A DNA stretch of 64,000 nucleotides from contig NZ_FYAS01000011.1 of the NCBI RefSeq assembly GCF_900185715.1, positions 62,001-126,000 on the forward strand, read 5' to 3'. The notes under the pieces were generated by a model. That model was given only the letters and a program-made list of their open reading frames with translations. It ran no database searches and was not told where the DNA came from. Below, piece by piece: positions 47,404 to 57,083 of this stretch. The DNA comes from Allobosea sp. CS1GBMeth4. Lineage in GTDB: Bacteria; Pseudomonadota; Alphaproteobacteria; Rhizobiales; Beijerinckiaceae. Position numbers and translations under genes: made by a program. The number at the start of each line of letters is the position of its first letter. Positions within the stretch are counted from its first letter, which is position 1.

Positions 47404-48552
47404 ATGGACATCGTCGGATCGGCCTGGCACGCGGCGAGCTTCCTGCCGGGCTATCTGCTGCCCTTCCTGTTCGTGCTGACGCTCGTCGTCTTCGTGCACG
47501 AGCTCGGCCATTTCCTGGTCGGGCGCTGGTGCGGCGTCGATGTGAAGACGTTCTCGATCGGCTTCGGCCGCGAGCTGTTCGGCTTCAACGACCGGCACGG
47601 CACGCGCTGGCGTTTCGCGATGATTCCGCTCGGCGGCTACGTGAAGTTCTCGGGCGACGCGGATGCGGCCGGCACGCCCGATGGCGACGCGCTCGTCGGC
47701 ATGAGCCGGGAGGAGCGCGAGCGCTCGTTCCCGGCCCAGTCGATCGGCAAGCGGGCGGCCATCGTCGCCGCCGGCCCGATCGCGAACTTCCTGCTCGCCA
47801 TCGTGATCTTCGGCGCGACGGCCTATTTCCTCGGCAAGCCGACGCTGGCGCCGCGCGTCGACAGCGTCACGGTGGGCGGAGCGGCGGCGCGCGCCGGGCT
47901 GCAATCTGGCGATCTCGTCCGCATGGTCGACGGTCGCGAGATCAAGAGCTTCAGCGACCTGCAGCGGGCGATCTCGATCCGTCCCGGCGAGACCGTCCCG
48001 GTGACGGTCGAGCGGGCCGGCCAGACGCTCGTCCTGCCGGTGACGCCGGATCTGGTCGAGACCTCGTCGCCGCTCGGCAAGCAGCGGCTCGGCATCATCG
48101 GCGTGCAGGCCTCGGCCAAGCCCGAAGACTGGACGACGCAGCATTTCAGCCTCGGCCAGTCGGTCGTGCTCGGCATGAGCGAGACCTGGTTCGTGGTCGA
48201 GCGGACCTATGACTACATCGCCAAGCTGATCAAAGGTAAGGAATCGACCGACCAGCTCTCCGGGCCGATCCGCATCGCCCAGGTCTCCGGCATGGTCGCG
48301 TCGAGCGGCGGCCTGCTCGCGCTGATCAACCTGGCGGCGCTGCTGTCGGTGTCGATCGGGCTGATGAACCTGTTCCCGGTGCCGATGCTCGACGGCGGCC
48401 ACCTGCTGTTCTATGCGATCGAGGCGCTGCGCGGAAAACCGTTAAGCGAACGCGCGCAGGAGATCGGTTTCCGGGTCGGGCTGGGCCTGGTGCTGATGCT
48501 GATGCTGTTCGTGACCTGGAACGACCTGGTGCATGTCCGCTCGCTGCTGTGA
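47404..48552 (+). CDS. rseP: Site-2 protease RseP
   Basis: 382 residues; intramembrane zinc protease that cuts anti-sigma factors in envelope stress. Active-site HELGH at residues 32-36 in the first membrane helix, periplasmic PDZ domain at about 125-205 (GGAAARAGLQSGDLVRMVDG), and the second catalytic motif NLFPVPMLDGGHLL near residue 320. Only one PDZ is apparent, whereas E. coli RseP has two. Lies between dxr and bamA, the usual place. Confidence 0.96.
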   Translation: MDIVGSAWHAASFLPGYLLPFLFVLTLVVFVHELGHFLVGRWCGVDVKTFSIGFGRELFGFNDRHGTRWRFAMIPLGGYVKFSGDADAAGTPDGDALVGMSREERERSFPAQSIGKRAAIVAAGPIANFLLAIVIFGATAYFLGKPTLAPRVDSVTVGGAAARAGLQSGDLVRMVDGREIKSFSDLQRAISIRPGETVPVTVERAGQTLVLPVTPDLVETSSPLGKQRLGIIGVQASAKPEDWTTQHFSLGQSVVLGMSETWFVVERTYDYIAKLIKGKESTDQLSGPIRIAQVSGMVASSGGLLALINLAALLSVSIGLMNLFPVPMLDGGHLLFYAIEALRGKPLSERAQEIGFRVGLGLVLMLMLFVTWNDLVHVRSLL

Positions 48553-48855
48553 TGCCGCGCCGGCCGCTGCAAGCAAGCTTGCACCAGGCTGACAAGTTCC
48601 GCCGCTAAAGCTGCCCCACGGCTGCGGATTGTGGCTTTTTGTGGCTCTTGTCGCCAGTTCGCGCCGGCTTTCCGGCCGGTGCGCGTGACCTCCGGGCAAC
48701 GACCGCCGCAAAAATCTTTTGTTAACGACAATGGCGGTTTGCACCCTGCGGGAAACTTTGTAGAAGCGATTGGTCTTTCAATGTCGCCGAGCCTCGCCCG
48801 TAGCGGGGTTCCCCGCTTGCGGGGTGGTGACCCAAAGAATGGAATAGGCGACCCG
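48553..48855. other. 303-base gap before bamA
   Basis: Holds no gene that I can support. It contains a T-rich stretch (48636-48655), an AT-rich run near 48712-48727 (AAAAATCTTTTGTTAACG), and a small stem CCCCGC TT GCGGGG at about 48808-48823, shortly before bamA. A bamA promoter is probably here, but no convincing -35/-10 pair could be fixed. Confidence 0.4.
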
Positions 48856-51396
48856 ATGACGTCGACGCTTCAGAGCCGGTCCTTGCGCATGCGGCTCTCT
48901 CGATCAGTCGGACTTGCGGCCGTCATGGTGGCCGTCAGCGGTGGCGTGGTGTTCGCGCAGTCCGTGATTGTCCAAGGCAACCGTCGTGTCGATGCGGAGA
49001 CGATCCGCTCCTATGTGACGGGGCAGGGGTCCGGGAGCCCGCAGGAGATTCGCCAGAATCTCATGGCGACCGGCCTGTTCTCGAACGTCCAGGTCAGCCG
49101 CCGCGGCGCGCAGACCGTCGTCTCCGTCCAGGAGAACGACACGATCAACCGCGTCGCCTTCGAGGGCAATCGCCGCCTGAAGAGCGACGTCCTGCTCGGC
49201 CAGGTCCAGTCCAAGGCCCGCGGTCCGCTGAGCCAGCAGCTGATCGATGCCGACGTCGAGCGCCTGAAGGACGTCTATCGTCGCGCCGGCTACGGCCTGG
49301 CGCAGGTCAGCGGCCGCATCCAGCCGCTGCCGAACGGCCGCTCCGACGTGGTCTTCACCATCCAGGAGAGCGGCAAGACCGGCATCAAGTCGATCAACTT
49401 CACCGGCAACGGCGCCTTCTCCTCCTCGCGCCTGCGCGGGCTGATGACGTCGACCGAGTCGAACTTCATGAGCTGGATCAAGACCTCCGACGTCTATGAT
49501 CCGGACCGGATCAATTCCGACCTCGAGCTGATTCGCCGCTACTACCTGAAGAACGGCTATGCGGATTTCCGGATCGTCTCGAGCGATGCCCGCTTCGACG
49601 ACGCCGCCGGCGGCTGGGTCATCGACGTCGCCGTCGATGAAGGCCCGCAGTACAAGGTCGGCAACGTCGCGGTCGATTCCCGCCTGCGCGACGTCGATCC
49701 CGCCGTGCTGGAGTCGCTCGTCAACACCTCCGCCGGCGACACCTACAATGCCGAGGCGGTCGAGCGCTCGCTGGTCACCCTGACCACCGAGGTCGCCAAG
49801 CGCGGCTACGCCTTCGCGCAGGTCCGCCCGCGCGGCGAGCGCGACGCGGCCGGCCGCCAGATCGGCATCACCTATGTGGTCGAGGAAGGGCCGCGGGTCT
49901 ATGTCGAGCGCATCAATGTGCGCGGCAACACCCGCACCCGCGACTATGTCGTTCGCCGCGAGCTCGATCTCGGCGAGGGCGACGCCTACAACAAGGTCTT
50001 CATCGACCGCGCCGAGCGCCGCCTGAACAATCTCGGCTTCTTCAACAAGGTCCGCATCACCAACGAGCCGGGCAGCGCGCCCGACCGCGTGGTCGTCAAC
50101 ATCGATGTCGAGGACAAGCCGACCGGCTCGTTCTCGATCGCCGGCGGCTACTCGACCTCGGACGGCGTGATCGGCGAGGTCTCGCTGTCGGAATCGAACT
50201 TCCTCGGCCGCGGCCAGTATGTCCGCATCGCCGGCACGATGGGCCAGCGCACCCAGGGCATCGACTTCTCGTTCACCGAGCCCTACTTCCTCGGCCATCG
50301 CATCGCGGCGGGCTTCGACCTGTTCTCGAAGTTCAACGACAACCAGAACATCGGCTATTTCGAGAGCCGGGTGACCGGCGGCCAGGTCAGGTTCTCCTTC
50401 CCGATCACGGAGGAGTTCTCGATCACGCCGCGCTACTCGATCTACTCGACCGAGATCAAGATCCCGAACACCTATTCGAAGCCCTACAACGATTGCAGCT
50501 TCCCAATCGACGGCATCACGCCCGGCACGGCGGGCGCCTCGACGGCGACGACGGCTTTCAACTGCCTGACGAACGGCGAGGCGTCGGTCGCGGTCAAGGA
50601 GGCACGGGGCACCACCCTGACCTCGCTGGTCGGCCTGAACTTCAACTACAACTCGCTCGACAACTATCAGAACCCGCGCAACGGCTTCGTCGCCGAGATC
50701 AAGCCGGAGTTCGCGGGCGTCGGCGGCGATTCGAAGTTCCTGCGCGTCAGCGCCGATGCGCGCTACTATCGCGAATTCCTCGAGGATTTCGTCGGTATCG
50801 CCCGCGTCCAGGCCGGTCACGTGCAGGCGACCGGCGGTGGCGATCTGCGCATGATCGACCACTACTTCCTCGGCCCGACCCTGGTGCGTGGCTTCGCGCC
50901 CTCCGGCATCGGCCCGCGCGACGTGCTCAACGACCCGACCGGCAACGCGCTGGGCGGCACCACCTATTTCGGCGGTTCGCTCGAAGTGCAGTTCCCGATC
51001 TTCGGTCTGCCGCGCGATCTCGGCCTGAAGGGCGCGGTCTTCGCCGATGCCGGCACGCTGTTCAACTATGACGGCGGCTCGAAGGTGATCACCAACGGCA
51101 ATTTCGGCAGCTGCCCGGCGGGCACGGAAGCGCGTCAGTTCAACGTCGCGATCGTCTCGGGCTATCAGAGCAACGTGGCCTGCGTGCGCGACAAGAACGT
51201 CATCCGTTCCTCGGTCGGCGTGAGCTTGCTGTGGCAGTCGCCGCTCGGCCCGATCCGCTTCGACTATGCCTACGCCCTGTCGAAGGATGACGGCCAGATC
51301 GGCACCGCCGTTCTTCCCAATGGGCAGACCATCACCGGCAAGTTCGGCGGCGACCGCACGCAGGCCTTCCGCTTCTCGGGCGGCGCCCGCTTCTGA
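48856..51396 (+). CDS. bamA: Outer membrane protein assembly factor BamA
   Basis: 846 residues from the ATG at 48856. Signal peptide ending VVFAQ (about residue 35); then five POTRA domains (about 36-440), each with the beta-alpha-alpha-beta-beta pattern, e.g. [18 protein letters not shown] and [19 protein letters not shown]; then a 16-strand barrel ending in F (RFSGGARF). Barrel signature [13 protein letters not shown] is the conserved VRG(F/Y) loop. Core of the BAM machine that inserts outer membrane proteins. Confidence 0.97.
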   Translation: MTSTLQSRSLRMRLSRSVGLAAVMVAVSGGVVFAQSVIVQGNRRVDAETIRSYVTGQGSGSPQEIRQNLMATGLFSNVQVSRRGAQTVVSVQENDTINRVAFEGNRRLKSDVLLGQVQSKARGPLSQQLIDADVERLKDVYRRAGYGLAQVSGRIQPLPNGRSDVVFTIQESGKTGIKSINFTGNGAFSSSRLRGLMTSTESNFMSWIKTSDVYDPDRINSDLELIRRYYLKNGYADFRIVSSDARFDDAAGGWVIDVAVDEGPQYKVGNVAVDSRLRDVDPAVLESLVNTSAGDTYNAEAVERSLVTLTTEVAKRGYAFAQVRPRGERDAAGRQIGITYVVEEGPRVYVERINVRGNTRTRDYVVRRELDLGEGDAYNKVFIDRAERRLNNLGFFNKVRITNEPGSAPDRVVVNIDVEDKPTGSFSIAGGYSTSDGVIGEVSLSESNFLGRGQYVRIAGTMGQRTQGIDFSFTEPYFLGHRIAAGFDLFSKFNDNQNIGYFESRVTGGQVRFSFPITEEFSITPRYSIYSTEIKIPNTYSKPYNDCSFPIDGITPGTAGASTATTAFNCLTNGEASVAVKEARGTTLTSLVGLNFNYNSLDNYQNPRNGFVAEIKPEFAGVGGDSKFLRVSADARYYREFLEDFVGIARVQAGHVQATGGGDLRMIDHYFLGPTLVRGFAPSGIGPRDVLNDPTGNALGGTTYFGGSLEVQFPIFGLPRDLGLKGAVFADAGTLFNYDGGSKVITNGNFGSCPAGTEARQFNVAIVSGYQSNVACVRDKNVIRSSVGVSLLWQSPLGPIRFDYAYALSKDDGQIGTAVLPNGQTITGKFGGDRTQAFRFSGGARF

Positions 51397-51399
51397 CCG

Positions 51400-51421
51400 G
51401 CGGGGCGCGGACGCGCCCCGC
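51400..51421 (+). terminator. Strong GC hairpin between bamA and lpxD
   Basis: CGGGGCGCG (51401-51409) / CGCGCCCCG (51412-51420). No T run follows, so it may slow RNA decay or attenuate rather than fully terminate before lpxD at 51435. Confidence 0.4.
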
Positions 51422-51434
51422 AACGGATCATCTT

Positions 51435-52499
51435 ATGGCAGATCCCAGTTTCTTTCCGATCGCGACCTCGCTGTCCTTCAGCGAGGTCGCTTCCTTGTCG
51501 GGCACCAGCTTGCCGGACGGCGTCGACCCGGAGCGCCGGGTCGAGGGCGTGGCGCCGCTCGAGACGGCCGGCGGCAGCGACGCCGCCTATATGGACAACC
51601 CGAAATATGTCGCGGCGCTGACCGGGACCGCGGCCGGGCTCTGCTTCGTCTCGCCGCGTTTCGCCGAGCGCGTTCCGGCCGGAACGGCCGCCCTGGTCAC
51701 GCCGGCGCCCTATCATGCCTTCGCCAAGCTGCTCTCGGTCTTTCACCCGGGGGCGCTGCGGCCGGGCTCGATGTTCGGCTCGGCCGGGGTCGCCCCGGGG
51801 GCCTTCGTGCATGCGACGGCGCGGCTCGAGGCCGACGTGACCGTCGACCCCGGCGCGGTGATCGGCCCCGGCGCCGAGATCGGGGCCGGCACGGTGATCG
51901 GCCCGCATGCGGTGATCGGGCCGCAGGTCCGGATCGGCCGGCAATGCGCGGTCGGCGCCGGCGCGACGCTGCAGGCGGCGCTGATCGGCAACCGCGTCAT
52001 CATCCATCCGGGCGTGCGGATCGGCCAGGACGGCTTCGGCTTCGCCATGGGGCCGAAGGGGCACATGAAGGTGCCGCAGGTCGGGCGCGTCATCATCCAG
52101 GATGATGTCGAGATCGGCGCCAACACGACGATCGATCGCGGCGCCAGCCGCGACACCGTGATCGGCGAAGGCAGCAAGATCGATAATCTCGTCCAGATCG
52201 GCCACAATTGCGTCGTCGGCCGCCATTGCGTGATCTGCGCCCAGGTCGGTATGGCCGGTTCGAGCACGCTCGAGGATTTCGCCGTGCTCGGCGGGCAGGT
52301 CGGCCTGGCGGGGCATCTGACGGTCGGGATGGGCGCGCAGGTCGCGGCCCAGAGCGGCGTCGCCGGCGATATCCCGCGCGGCGCGCGCTATGGCGGCTAT
52401 CCGGCCCAGCCGGCGCTGAGCTGGGCGCGCGAGGCCGCCCTGCTCAAGCAGCTGGTTGCCAAGCGCGGCAAGGGCCCGGGCGGCGGCGAAAACGCTTGA
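51435..52499 (+). CDS. lpxD: UDP-3-O-acylglucosamine N-acyltransferase
   Basis: 354 residues; third acylation step of lipid A synthesis. N-terminal uridine-binding domain followed by a left-handed beta-helix of hexapeptide repeats ([20 protein letters not shown]) and the catalytic His region [17 protein letters not shown]. Typical LpxD length and position downstream of bamA. Confidence 0.96.
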   Translation: MADPSFFPIATSLSFSEVASLSGTSLPDGVDPERRVEGVAPLETAGGSDAAYMDNPKYVAALTGTAAGLCFVSPRFAERVPAGTAALVTPAPYHAFAKLLSVFHPGALRPGSMFGSAGVAPGAFVHATARLEADVTVDPGAVIGPGAEIGAGTVIGPHAVIGPQVRIGRQCAVGAGATLQAALIGNRVIIHPGVRIGQDGFGFAMGPKGHMKVPQVGRVIIQDDVEIGANTTIDRGASRDTVIGEGSKIDNLVQIGHNCVVGRHCVICAQVGMAGSSTLEDFAVLGGQVGLAGHLTVGMGAQVAAQSGVAGDIPRGARYGGYPAQPALSWAREAALLKQLVAKRGKGPGGGENA

Positions 52500-52588
52500 T
52501 CTCAGGCCGGCTTCCGGCAAAAGCAGCTTTGCGCGACAGATGGCGTGCGCCGGCGCGGGCTGCGGGGCGTTCGAGGAGACGAGACACG

Positions 52589-53047
52589 ATGACGGATGCG
52601 ACCAAAGCGCTCGGCGTGGCCGATATCCAGAAGATCATGGCCTGCATCCCGCATCGTTATCCGTTCCTGCTGGTCGACAAGGTCGTCGAGATCGACGGAG
52701 ATGCCTCAGGCGTCGGCATCAAGAACGTCACCTTCAACGAGCCGCAGTTCACCGGGCATTTCCCCGGCCGGCCGGTCTTCCCGGGCGTGCTGATGATCGA
52801 GGCGATGGCGCAGACGGCGGGCGTGCTCGTCGTCAATGCGCGTGGCAGCGACGAGCTCGCCGTCTCCACCGTGCTGTTCACCACCATCGACAAGGCCAAG
52901 TTCCGCAAGCCGGTCGGCCCAGGCGACACGCTGCGCTTCCACCTGACCAAGGTGGCGCACAAGCGCAATATCTGGTTCTACCGGGGCGAAGCCAAGGTCG
53001 ACGGCGTCCTCGTCGCCGAGGCCGAGCTCTCGGCGATGGTCGTGTGA
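52589..53047 (+). CDS. fabZ: 3-hydroxyacyl-ACP dehydratase FabZ
   Basis: 152 residues from the ATG at 52589 (GAGGAGACGAGACACG before it). Hot-dog fold with ACIPHRYPFLLVDKVVEI, catalytic His in FTGHFPGRPVFPGVLMIEAMAQ-type segment (about residues 53-74) and a C-terminal KFRKPVGPGDTL. Fatty acid elongation; sits between lpxD and lpxA as in most Gram-negatives. Confidence 0.97.
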   Translation: MTDATKALGVADIQKIMACIPHRYPFLLVDKVVEIDGDASGVGIKNVTFNEPQFTGHFPGRPVFPGVLMIEAMAQTAGVLVVNARGSDELAVSTVLFTTIDKAKFRKPVGPGDTLRFHLTKVAHKRNIWFYRGEAKVDGVLVAEAELSAMVV

Positions 53048-53100
53048 GCGGCGCAATCGGCATGCACGCTCCCGTTCCAGGCCAGACGCAGGATTCCGCC

Positions 53101-53910
53101 ATGAGCACCTCGATCCATCCGATGGCGATCGTCGATCCGGCCGCGCGGCTCGGAGCGGGCGTCAAGATCGGCCCGTTCTGCACGGTCGGCCCCGATGTCG
53201 CGCTCGGCGACGGCGTCGAGCTGATCAGCCATGTCGCCGTCGCCGGCCGCACCACGATCGGTCCGCGCACCAGGATCTATCCCTTCGCCTCGATCGGGCA
53301 TCCGCCGCAGGACCTGAAATACAAGGGCGAGCCATCGACGCTGACGATCGGCGCCGATTGCGTGATCCGCGAAGGCGTGACGATGAATCCGGGTACCGAG
53401 GGCGGCGGCATGAAGACCGTCATCGGCGATCGCGGTCTGTTCCTCGCCAACTCGCATGTCGGCCATGACAGCGTGATCGGCCAGAGCGTGATCTTCTCCA
53501 ACAATGTGATGTGCGCGGGCCACGTCACGGTCGGGGATTTCGTCATCGTCAGCGGCGGGACTGGCCTGCATCAGTTTGTGCGCATCGGCGACCATGCCTT
53601 CATCGGCGGCGGCGCGGGCGTGATGCTCGACGTCATTCCGTTCGGCATGGTGCGGGACAACCCCGCCCATCTGGCGGGTCTCAACCTTGTCGGGCTCAAG
53701 CGGCGCGGCTTCTCGCGCGAGCAGATCCACGAACTGCGCCGCGCCTACCGCCTGCTCTTCGCGGATGAGGGCACCCTCGCCGAGCGCGTCGAGGATGTCG
53801 CCGGAGAATTCGCGGAGCATCCGCTGATCCACGAGATCCTGGACTTCATCCGCGCCGGCGGCGACCGCGGCATCTGCGTGCCGCACGACGTGACCTCTCC
53901 GGAACGGTGA
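53101..53910 (+). CDS. lpxA: UDP-N-acetylglucosamine acyltransferase
   Basis: 269 residues from the ATG at 53101; an in-frame ATG at 53062 is possible but adds residues not usual in the family. Hexapeptide repeats (IHPMAIVDPAARLGAGVKIG), catalytic His in LANSHVGHDSVIG, and C-terminal helical domain GLKRRGFSREQIHELRRAYR. First step of lipid A synthesis. Stop overlaps the lpxI GTG start. Confidence 0.96.
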   Translation: MSTSIHPMAIVDPAARLGAGVKIGPFCTVGPDVALGDGVELISHVAVAGRTTIGPRTRIYPFASIGHPPQDLKYKGEPSTLTIGADCVIREGVTMNPGTEGGGMKTVIGDRGLFLANSHVGHDSVIGQSVIFSNNVMCAGHVTVGDFVIVSGGTGLHQFVRIGDHAFIGGGAGVMLDVIPFGMVRDNPAHLAGLNLVGLKRRGFSREQIHELRRAYRLLFADEGTLAERVEDVAGEFAEHPLIHEILDFIRAGGDRGICVPHDVTSPER

Positions 53911-54773
53911 ACGGCCCGGCCGACACGGCGGCCCCGCGCGGCCACCGCCGGCTCGCCGTCGTGGCGGGCCGAGGAGAATACCCGCTGCGCGTCGTCGAAG
54001 CAGCGCTGGCGCAGGGGGCGGAGGTCTATGTCGCGGCGCTCGCCGGCGCGGCCGATCCGTCGGACTATGCCGCCTACGATGTCGCGGAGTACCGGCTCGG
54101 GCAGCTCGGGCGGTTTCTGGACGAGATCAAGCGTCGCGGAATCGGCGAGATCGTCATGATCGGCGGGCTGCCGCGGCCGAGCTTCGGCGCGCTGGCGCCG
54201 GAATTGTCGACGCTGAAATACCTGCCGCATTTCGCCCGCGCCTTCCAGGGGGGGGACGACCATCTGCTGCGCGGCGTCGTCAGCTTCTTCGAAGGCCAGG
54301 GGCTGCGCGTGCTCGGGCCGGCCGACCTCGCTCCCGATCTCGTCGCGCCCGCCGGAGCGCTCGGGCGCCACAGGCCGACCGCCGGCGCGCGAGCGGCGAT
54401 CGCGACTGGCTTCGAGCTGCTGGCGGCGCTCTCGCCCTTCGATATCGGGCAGGCGGCGATCGTCGCCGACCATCGCATCGTCGCCGTCGAGGCGGCCGAA
54501 GGCACCGATGCGATGATCGAGCGGATCGGCGCTCTCGTCGAGGCCGGGCGCCTCAAGCTCGGCAAGGGCGACGGCGTGCTGGTCAAGGCGCCGAAGCTCG
54601 GACAGGATCTCAGGGTCGACATGCCGGCGATCGGCCCGGACACGGTGACGCGCGCGGCGGCGGCCGGGCTCGCCGGGATCGCGGTCAGGGCCGGCAGTGT
54701 TCTGGTCGGCGACCGGGCCAGGCTGGCGACGCTGGCCGACGCTTCCGGCCTGTTCGTCGAGGGCGTGGCGTGA
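53907..54773 (+). CDS. lpxI: UDP-2,3-diacylglucosamine pyrophosphatase LpxI
   Basis: 288 residues, GTG start overlapping lpxA by 4 bases. DUF1009/LpxI family: N-terminal LAVVAGRGEYPLRVVEAA, the central GFELLAALSPFDIGQAAIV and the C-terminal DGVLVKAPKLGQDLRVDMPAIG. LpxI replaces LpxH in most alphaproteobacteria, which fits its place between lpxA and lpxB. Confidence 0.94.
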   Translation: MNGPADTAAPRGHRRLAVVAGRGEYPLRVVEAALAQGAEVYVAALAGAADPSDYAAYDVAEYRLGQLGRFLDEIKRRGIGEIVMIGGLPRPSFGALAPELSTLKYLPHFARAFQGGDDHLLRGVVSFFEGQGLRVLGPADLAPDLVAPAGALGRHRPTAGARAAIATGFELLAALSPFDIGQAAIVADHRIVAVEAAEGTDAMIERIGALVEAGRLKLGKGDGVLVKAPKLGQDLRVDMPAIGPDTVTRAAAAGLAGIAVRAGSVLVGDRARLATLADASGLFVEGVA

Positions 54774-55942
54774 CCCGGCCGTTCAGGCTCTTCATCGTCG
54801 CGGGCGAAGCATCGGGCGATGCGCTCGGGGCACGCTTCGTGGCGCGGCTGCGCGAGGTTCTGGGCGCTCGCCCGCTCGAATTGTCGGGCGTCGGCGGCGA
54901 GGCGCTGATCGCCGAGGGACTCCACAGCGTCTTCCCGCAGGAGGACATCGCCGTCATGGGCTTCGGCCCCGTCGTCGCGCGCCTGCCGCTGCTGCTGCGC
55001 CGGATGTCGGACGCGGCCCGTGCCGCTGCCGCCTTCGCGCCGGACCTGCTGCTCACCATCGACTCGCCCGACTTCAGCCTGCGCGTCGCGAAGAAAGTCC
55101 GGCGGTTGTCGCCCCATGTGCCGATCGCGCACTGGGTCTGCCCGAGCGTCTGGGCCTGGCGGCAGGGGCGGGCCCGGCGGATGAAGCCCCATGTCGACCG
55201 GATCCTGGCGCTGCTGCCCTTCGAGCCGGCTGCGCTGGAGCGGCTCGGCGGGCCGCAGACGGTCTATGTCGGCCATCCACTGATCGAACGGCTCGACGCC
55301 TACCGGCCCGGCCCGGCGGAGACGGCCCGGCGGAACGACACGCAATCCCCGACGATCCTGATCCTGCCCGGCAGCCGGCGCTCCGAGATCCGGCATCTGC
55401 TGCCGCCCTTCGGCGAGGCTGTCGCACTGGTCGCCGAACGGCTGCCGGGAGCGCGCTTCGTGCTGCCGGCCGTGCCGCGCCTGGTGGAGGCGATCACGCA
55501 GCTCGCCGCCGACTGGCGCGTCAAGCCGGAGATCGTGACCAGCGAGGCGGCGAAGCTGGCGGCGTTCCGCGAGGCGAGGGCGGCGCTGGCGGCATCGGGA
55601 ACCGTGACGCTCGAACTGGCGTTGGCGCAGGTGCCGACGGTCGCGGCCTATCGCGGCGCCGCCTGGGAGGCGGCGCTGGCGCGGCGTCTCGTCAAGCTGC
55701 CGAGCGTGATCCTGCCCAATCTGATCATCGGCGAGAACGTGGTGCCGGAATTCATCCAGGACGAGGCCTCGCCGCGGGCCCTGGCCGATGCGGTCCTGGC
55801 CGCCATCTCCGGCGGCCCGGCCCGCGAGCGCCAGCTCGACGGCTTCGCCAGGGTCGAGCAGAGCATGCGCAGTGCCGGCCCGAGCCCGGCGGCGAACGCC
55901 GTCGCCGCGGCGCTCGCCCTCGTGCCGGACCGGGGCGGTTGA
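54770..55942 (+). CDS. lpxB: Lipid A disaccharide synthase
   Basis: 390 residues, GTG start overlapping lpxI by 4 bases. GT19 glycosyltransferase: FIVAGEASGDALGA at the N-terminus, IDSPDFSLRVAKKVR, VCPSVWAWRQGRA, VGHPLIE and ILPGSRRSEI. Ends the lipid A gene run that starts at lpxD. Confidence 0.96.
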   Translation: MTRPFRLFIVAGEASGDALGARFVARLREVLGARPLELSGVGGEALIAEGLHSVFPQEDIAVMGFGPVVARLPLLLRRMSDAARAAAAFAPDLLLTIDSPDFSLRVAKKVRRLSPHVPIAHWVCPSVWAWRQGRARRMKPHVDRILALLPFEPAALERLGGPQTVYVGHPLIERLDAYRPGPAETARRNDTQSPTILILPGSRRSEIRHLLPPFGEAVALVAERLPGARFVLPAVPRLVEAITQLAADWRVKPEIVTSEAAKLAAFREARAALAASGTVTLELALAQVPTVAAYRGAAWEAALARRLVKLPSVILPNLIIGENVVPEFIQDEASPRALADAVLAAISGGPARERQLDGFARVEQSMRSAGPSPAANAVAAALALVPDRGG

Positions 55943-55949
55943 GACCCGG

Positions 55950-56945
55950 CTACTCGACGACCGCGCCCGAGGCCTTGGCGATCGGCGCCCATTTTGCCAG
56001 CTCGGCCTTGACGTGCTCGCCGAGCGCTTCCGGCGTCGAGCCGACGATCACCGCGCTGACATCCTCCAGACGCTGCTTCACATGGGCGTCCTTGAGCGAG
56101 TCGTTCGCGGCGGCGTTGAGCCTGTCGACGATCGGACGCGGCAGCTTGGCCGGTCCGAACAGCGCGTTCCAGGTATAGGTCTCGTAGCCCGCGAGGCCGC
56201 CCTCGGCGATGGTCGGCAGGTCCGGGAAGGAGGGGACGCGGTCCCTGGTGGTGACGCCGATGGCGCGCAACTGGCCGCTGCGGATGAACTGCGCCGAGGA
56301 GGGCAGATTGTCGAACATGATCGGGACGGCGCCGGAAACGACATCGTTCAGCGCCGGCCCGGCGCCACGATAAGGCACATGATTCATGCTCACGCCGCCG
56401 AGCGACTTGAACAGCTCGCCGGAGAGATGCAGCGGCGTCCCGACGCCGGACGAGGCGTAGGAGTACTTGCCCGGATTGTCCTTCAGCAGCTTCAGCACCT
56501 CCGGCACGGTCTTGGCCGGGAAGCTCGGATGCACGACCATGACGTTGGGCACCACCGCCAGCAGCGAGATCGGCGTGAAGTCCTTGACGGCATCGAAGGT
56601 CACGGTCTTCAGGATCGCCGGGTTGAGCGCATGGGTCGAGATCGTGCCGAGCAGCAGGGTGTAGCCGTCGGGCTGGGCGCGGGCCACCGCGGTCGAGCCG
56701 ATATTGCCGCCGGCGCCGGCGCGGTTGTCGATCACGATCGACTGGCCGAGCAACTCGCCCATCTTCTGGCCGACGAGGCGGGCGACGATGTCGGTCGATC
56801 CGCCGGCGGCGAAGGGCACGATCAGCGAGATCGGCCGCGTCGGGAACTGCGCCTGCGCAAGGGCGGAACCGGCCGCTCCGGCGAGGGGCAGGGCGGATGC
56901 GCCGGCCAGGAAACCGCGGCGGCTGAGACCTTCGGCTTTCGACAT
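55950..56945 (-). CDS. Tripartite tricarboxylate transporter substrate-binding protein (Bug family)
   Basis: 331 residues from the ATG at 56945. N-terminal twin-arginine signal (SRRGFLAGASALPLAG) for Tat export. The mature part has the Bug/TctC pattern: FPTRPISLIVPFAAGGSTDIVARL, VIDNRAGAGGNIG, and the C-terminal LAKWAPIAKASGAVVE. Binds carboxylates in the periplasm. No TctA/TctB membrane genes are near, so it is an orphan receptor placed between lpxB and gltA. Confidence 0.92.
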   Translation of the reverse strand: MSKAEGLSRRGFLAGASALPLAGAAGSALAQAQFPTRPISLIVPFAAGGSTDIVARLVGQKMGELLGQSIVIDNRAGAGGNIGSTAVARAQPDGYTLLLGTISTHALNPAILKTVTFDAVKDFTPISLLAVVPNVMVVHPSFPAKTVPEVLKLLKDNPGKYSYASSGVGTPLHLSGELFKSLGGVSMNHVPYRGAGPALNDVVSGAVPIMFDNLPSSAQFIRSGQLRAIGVTTRDRVPSFPDLPTIAEGGLAGYETYTWNALFGPAKLPRPIVDRLNAAANDSLKDAHVKQRLEDVSAVIVGSTPEALGEHVKAELAKWAPIAKASGAVVE

Positions 56946-57030
56946 GAATGCGAACCTCTGTTTCGGGGTCGGCACAGTAGCGCGTCGATCCGACGCGTCA
57001 TGCGCGCGGAATGCATCAATCCCGCGAAAC

Positions 57031-57065
57031 AATGAAGGCCGCGACGGGGCGTCGCGGCCTTCATT
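57031..57065 (-). terminator. Rho-independent-type terminator after gltA
   Basis: Perfect 15-bp stem AATGAAGGCCGCGAC (57031-57045) / GTCGCGGCCTTCATT (57051-57065) with 5-base loop. Read on the - strand it lies 19 bases past the gltA stop and is followed by GTTTCG. Confidence 0.8.
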
Positions 57066-57083
57066 GGTCGGGATCGGATTGCG

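Noticed and set aside
48764..48792. Envelope-stress (sigma-E-like) promoter before bamA
   Set aside because: A GGAAACTT stretch followed about 15 bases later by TCTTT recalls sigma-E sites of enterobacteria, but alphaproteobacterial extracytoplasmic sigma factors use different motifs and the match is partial.
48904..51423. A - strand open frame opposite bamA
   Set aside because: Repetitive Arg/Asp/Ala/Leu composition without motifs; bamA is certain.
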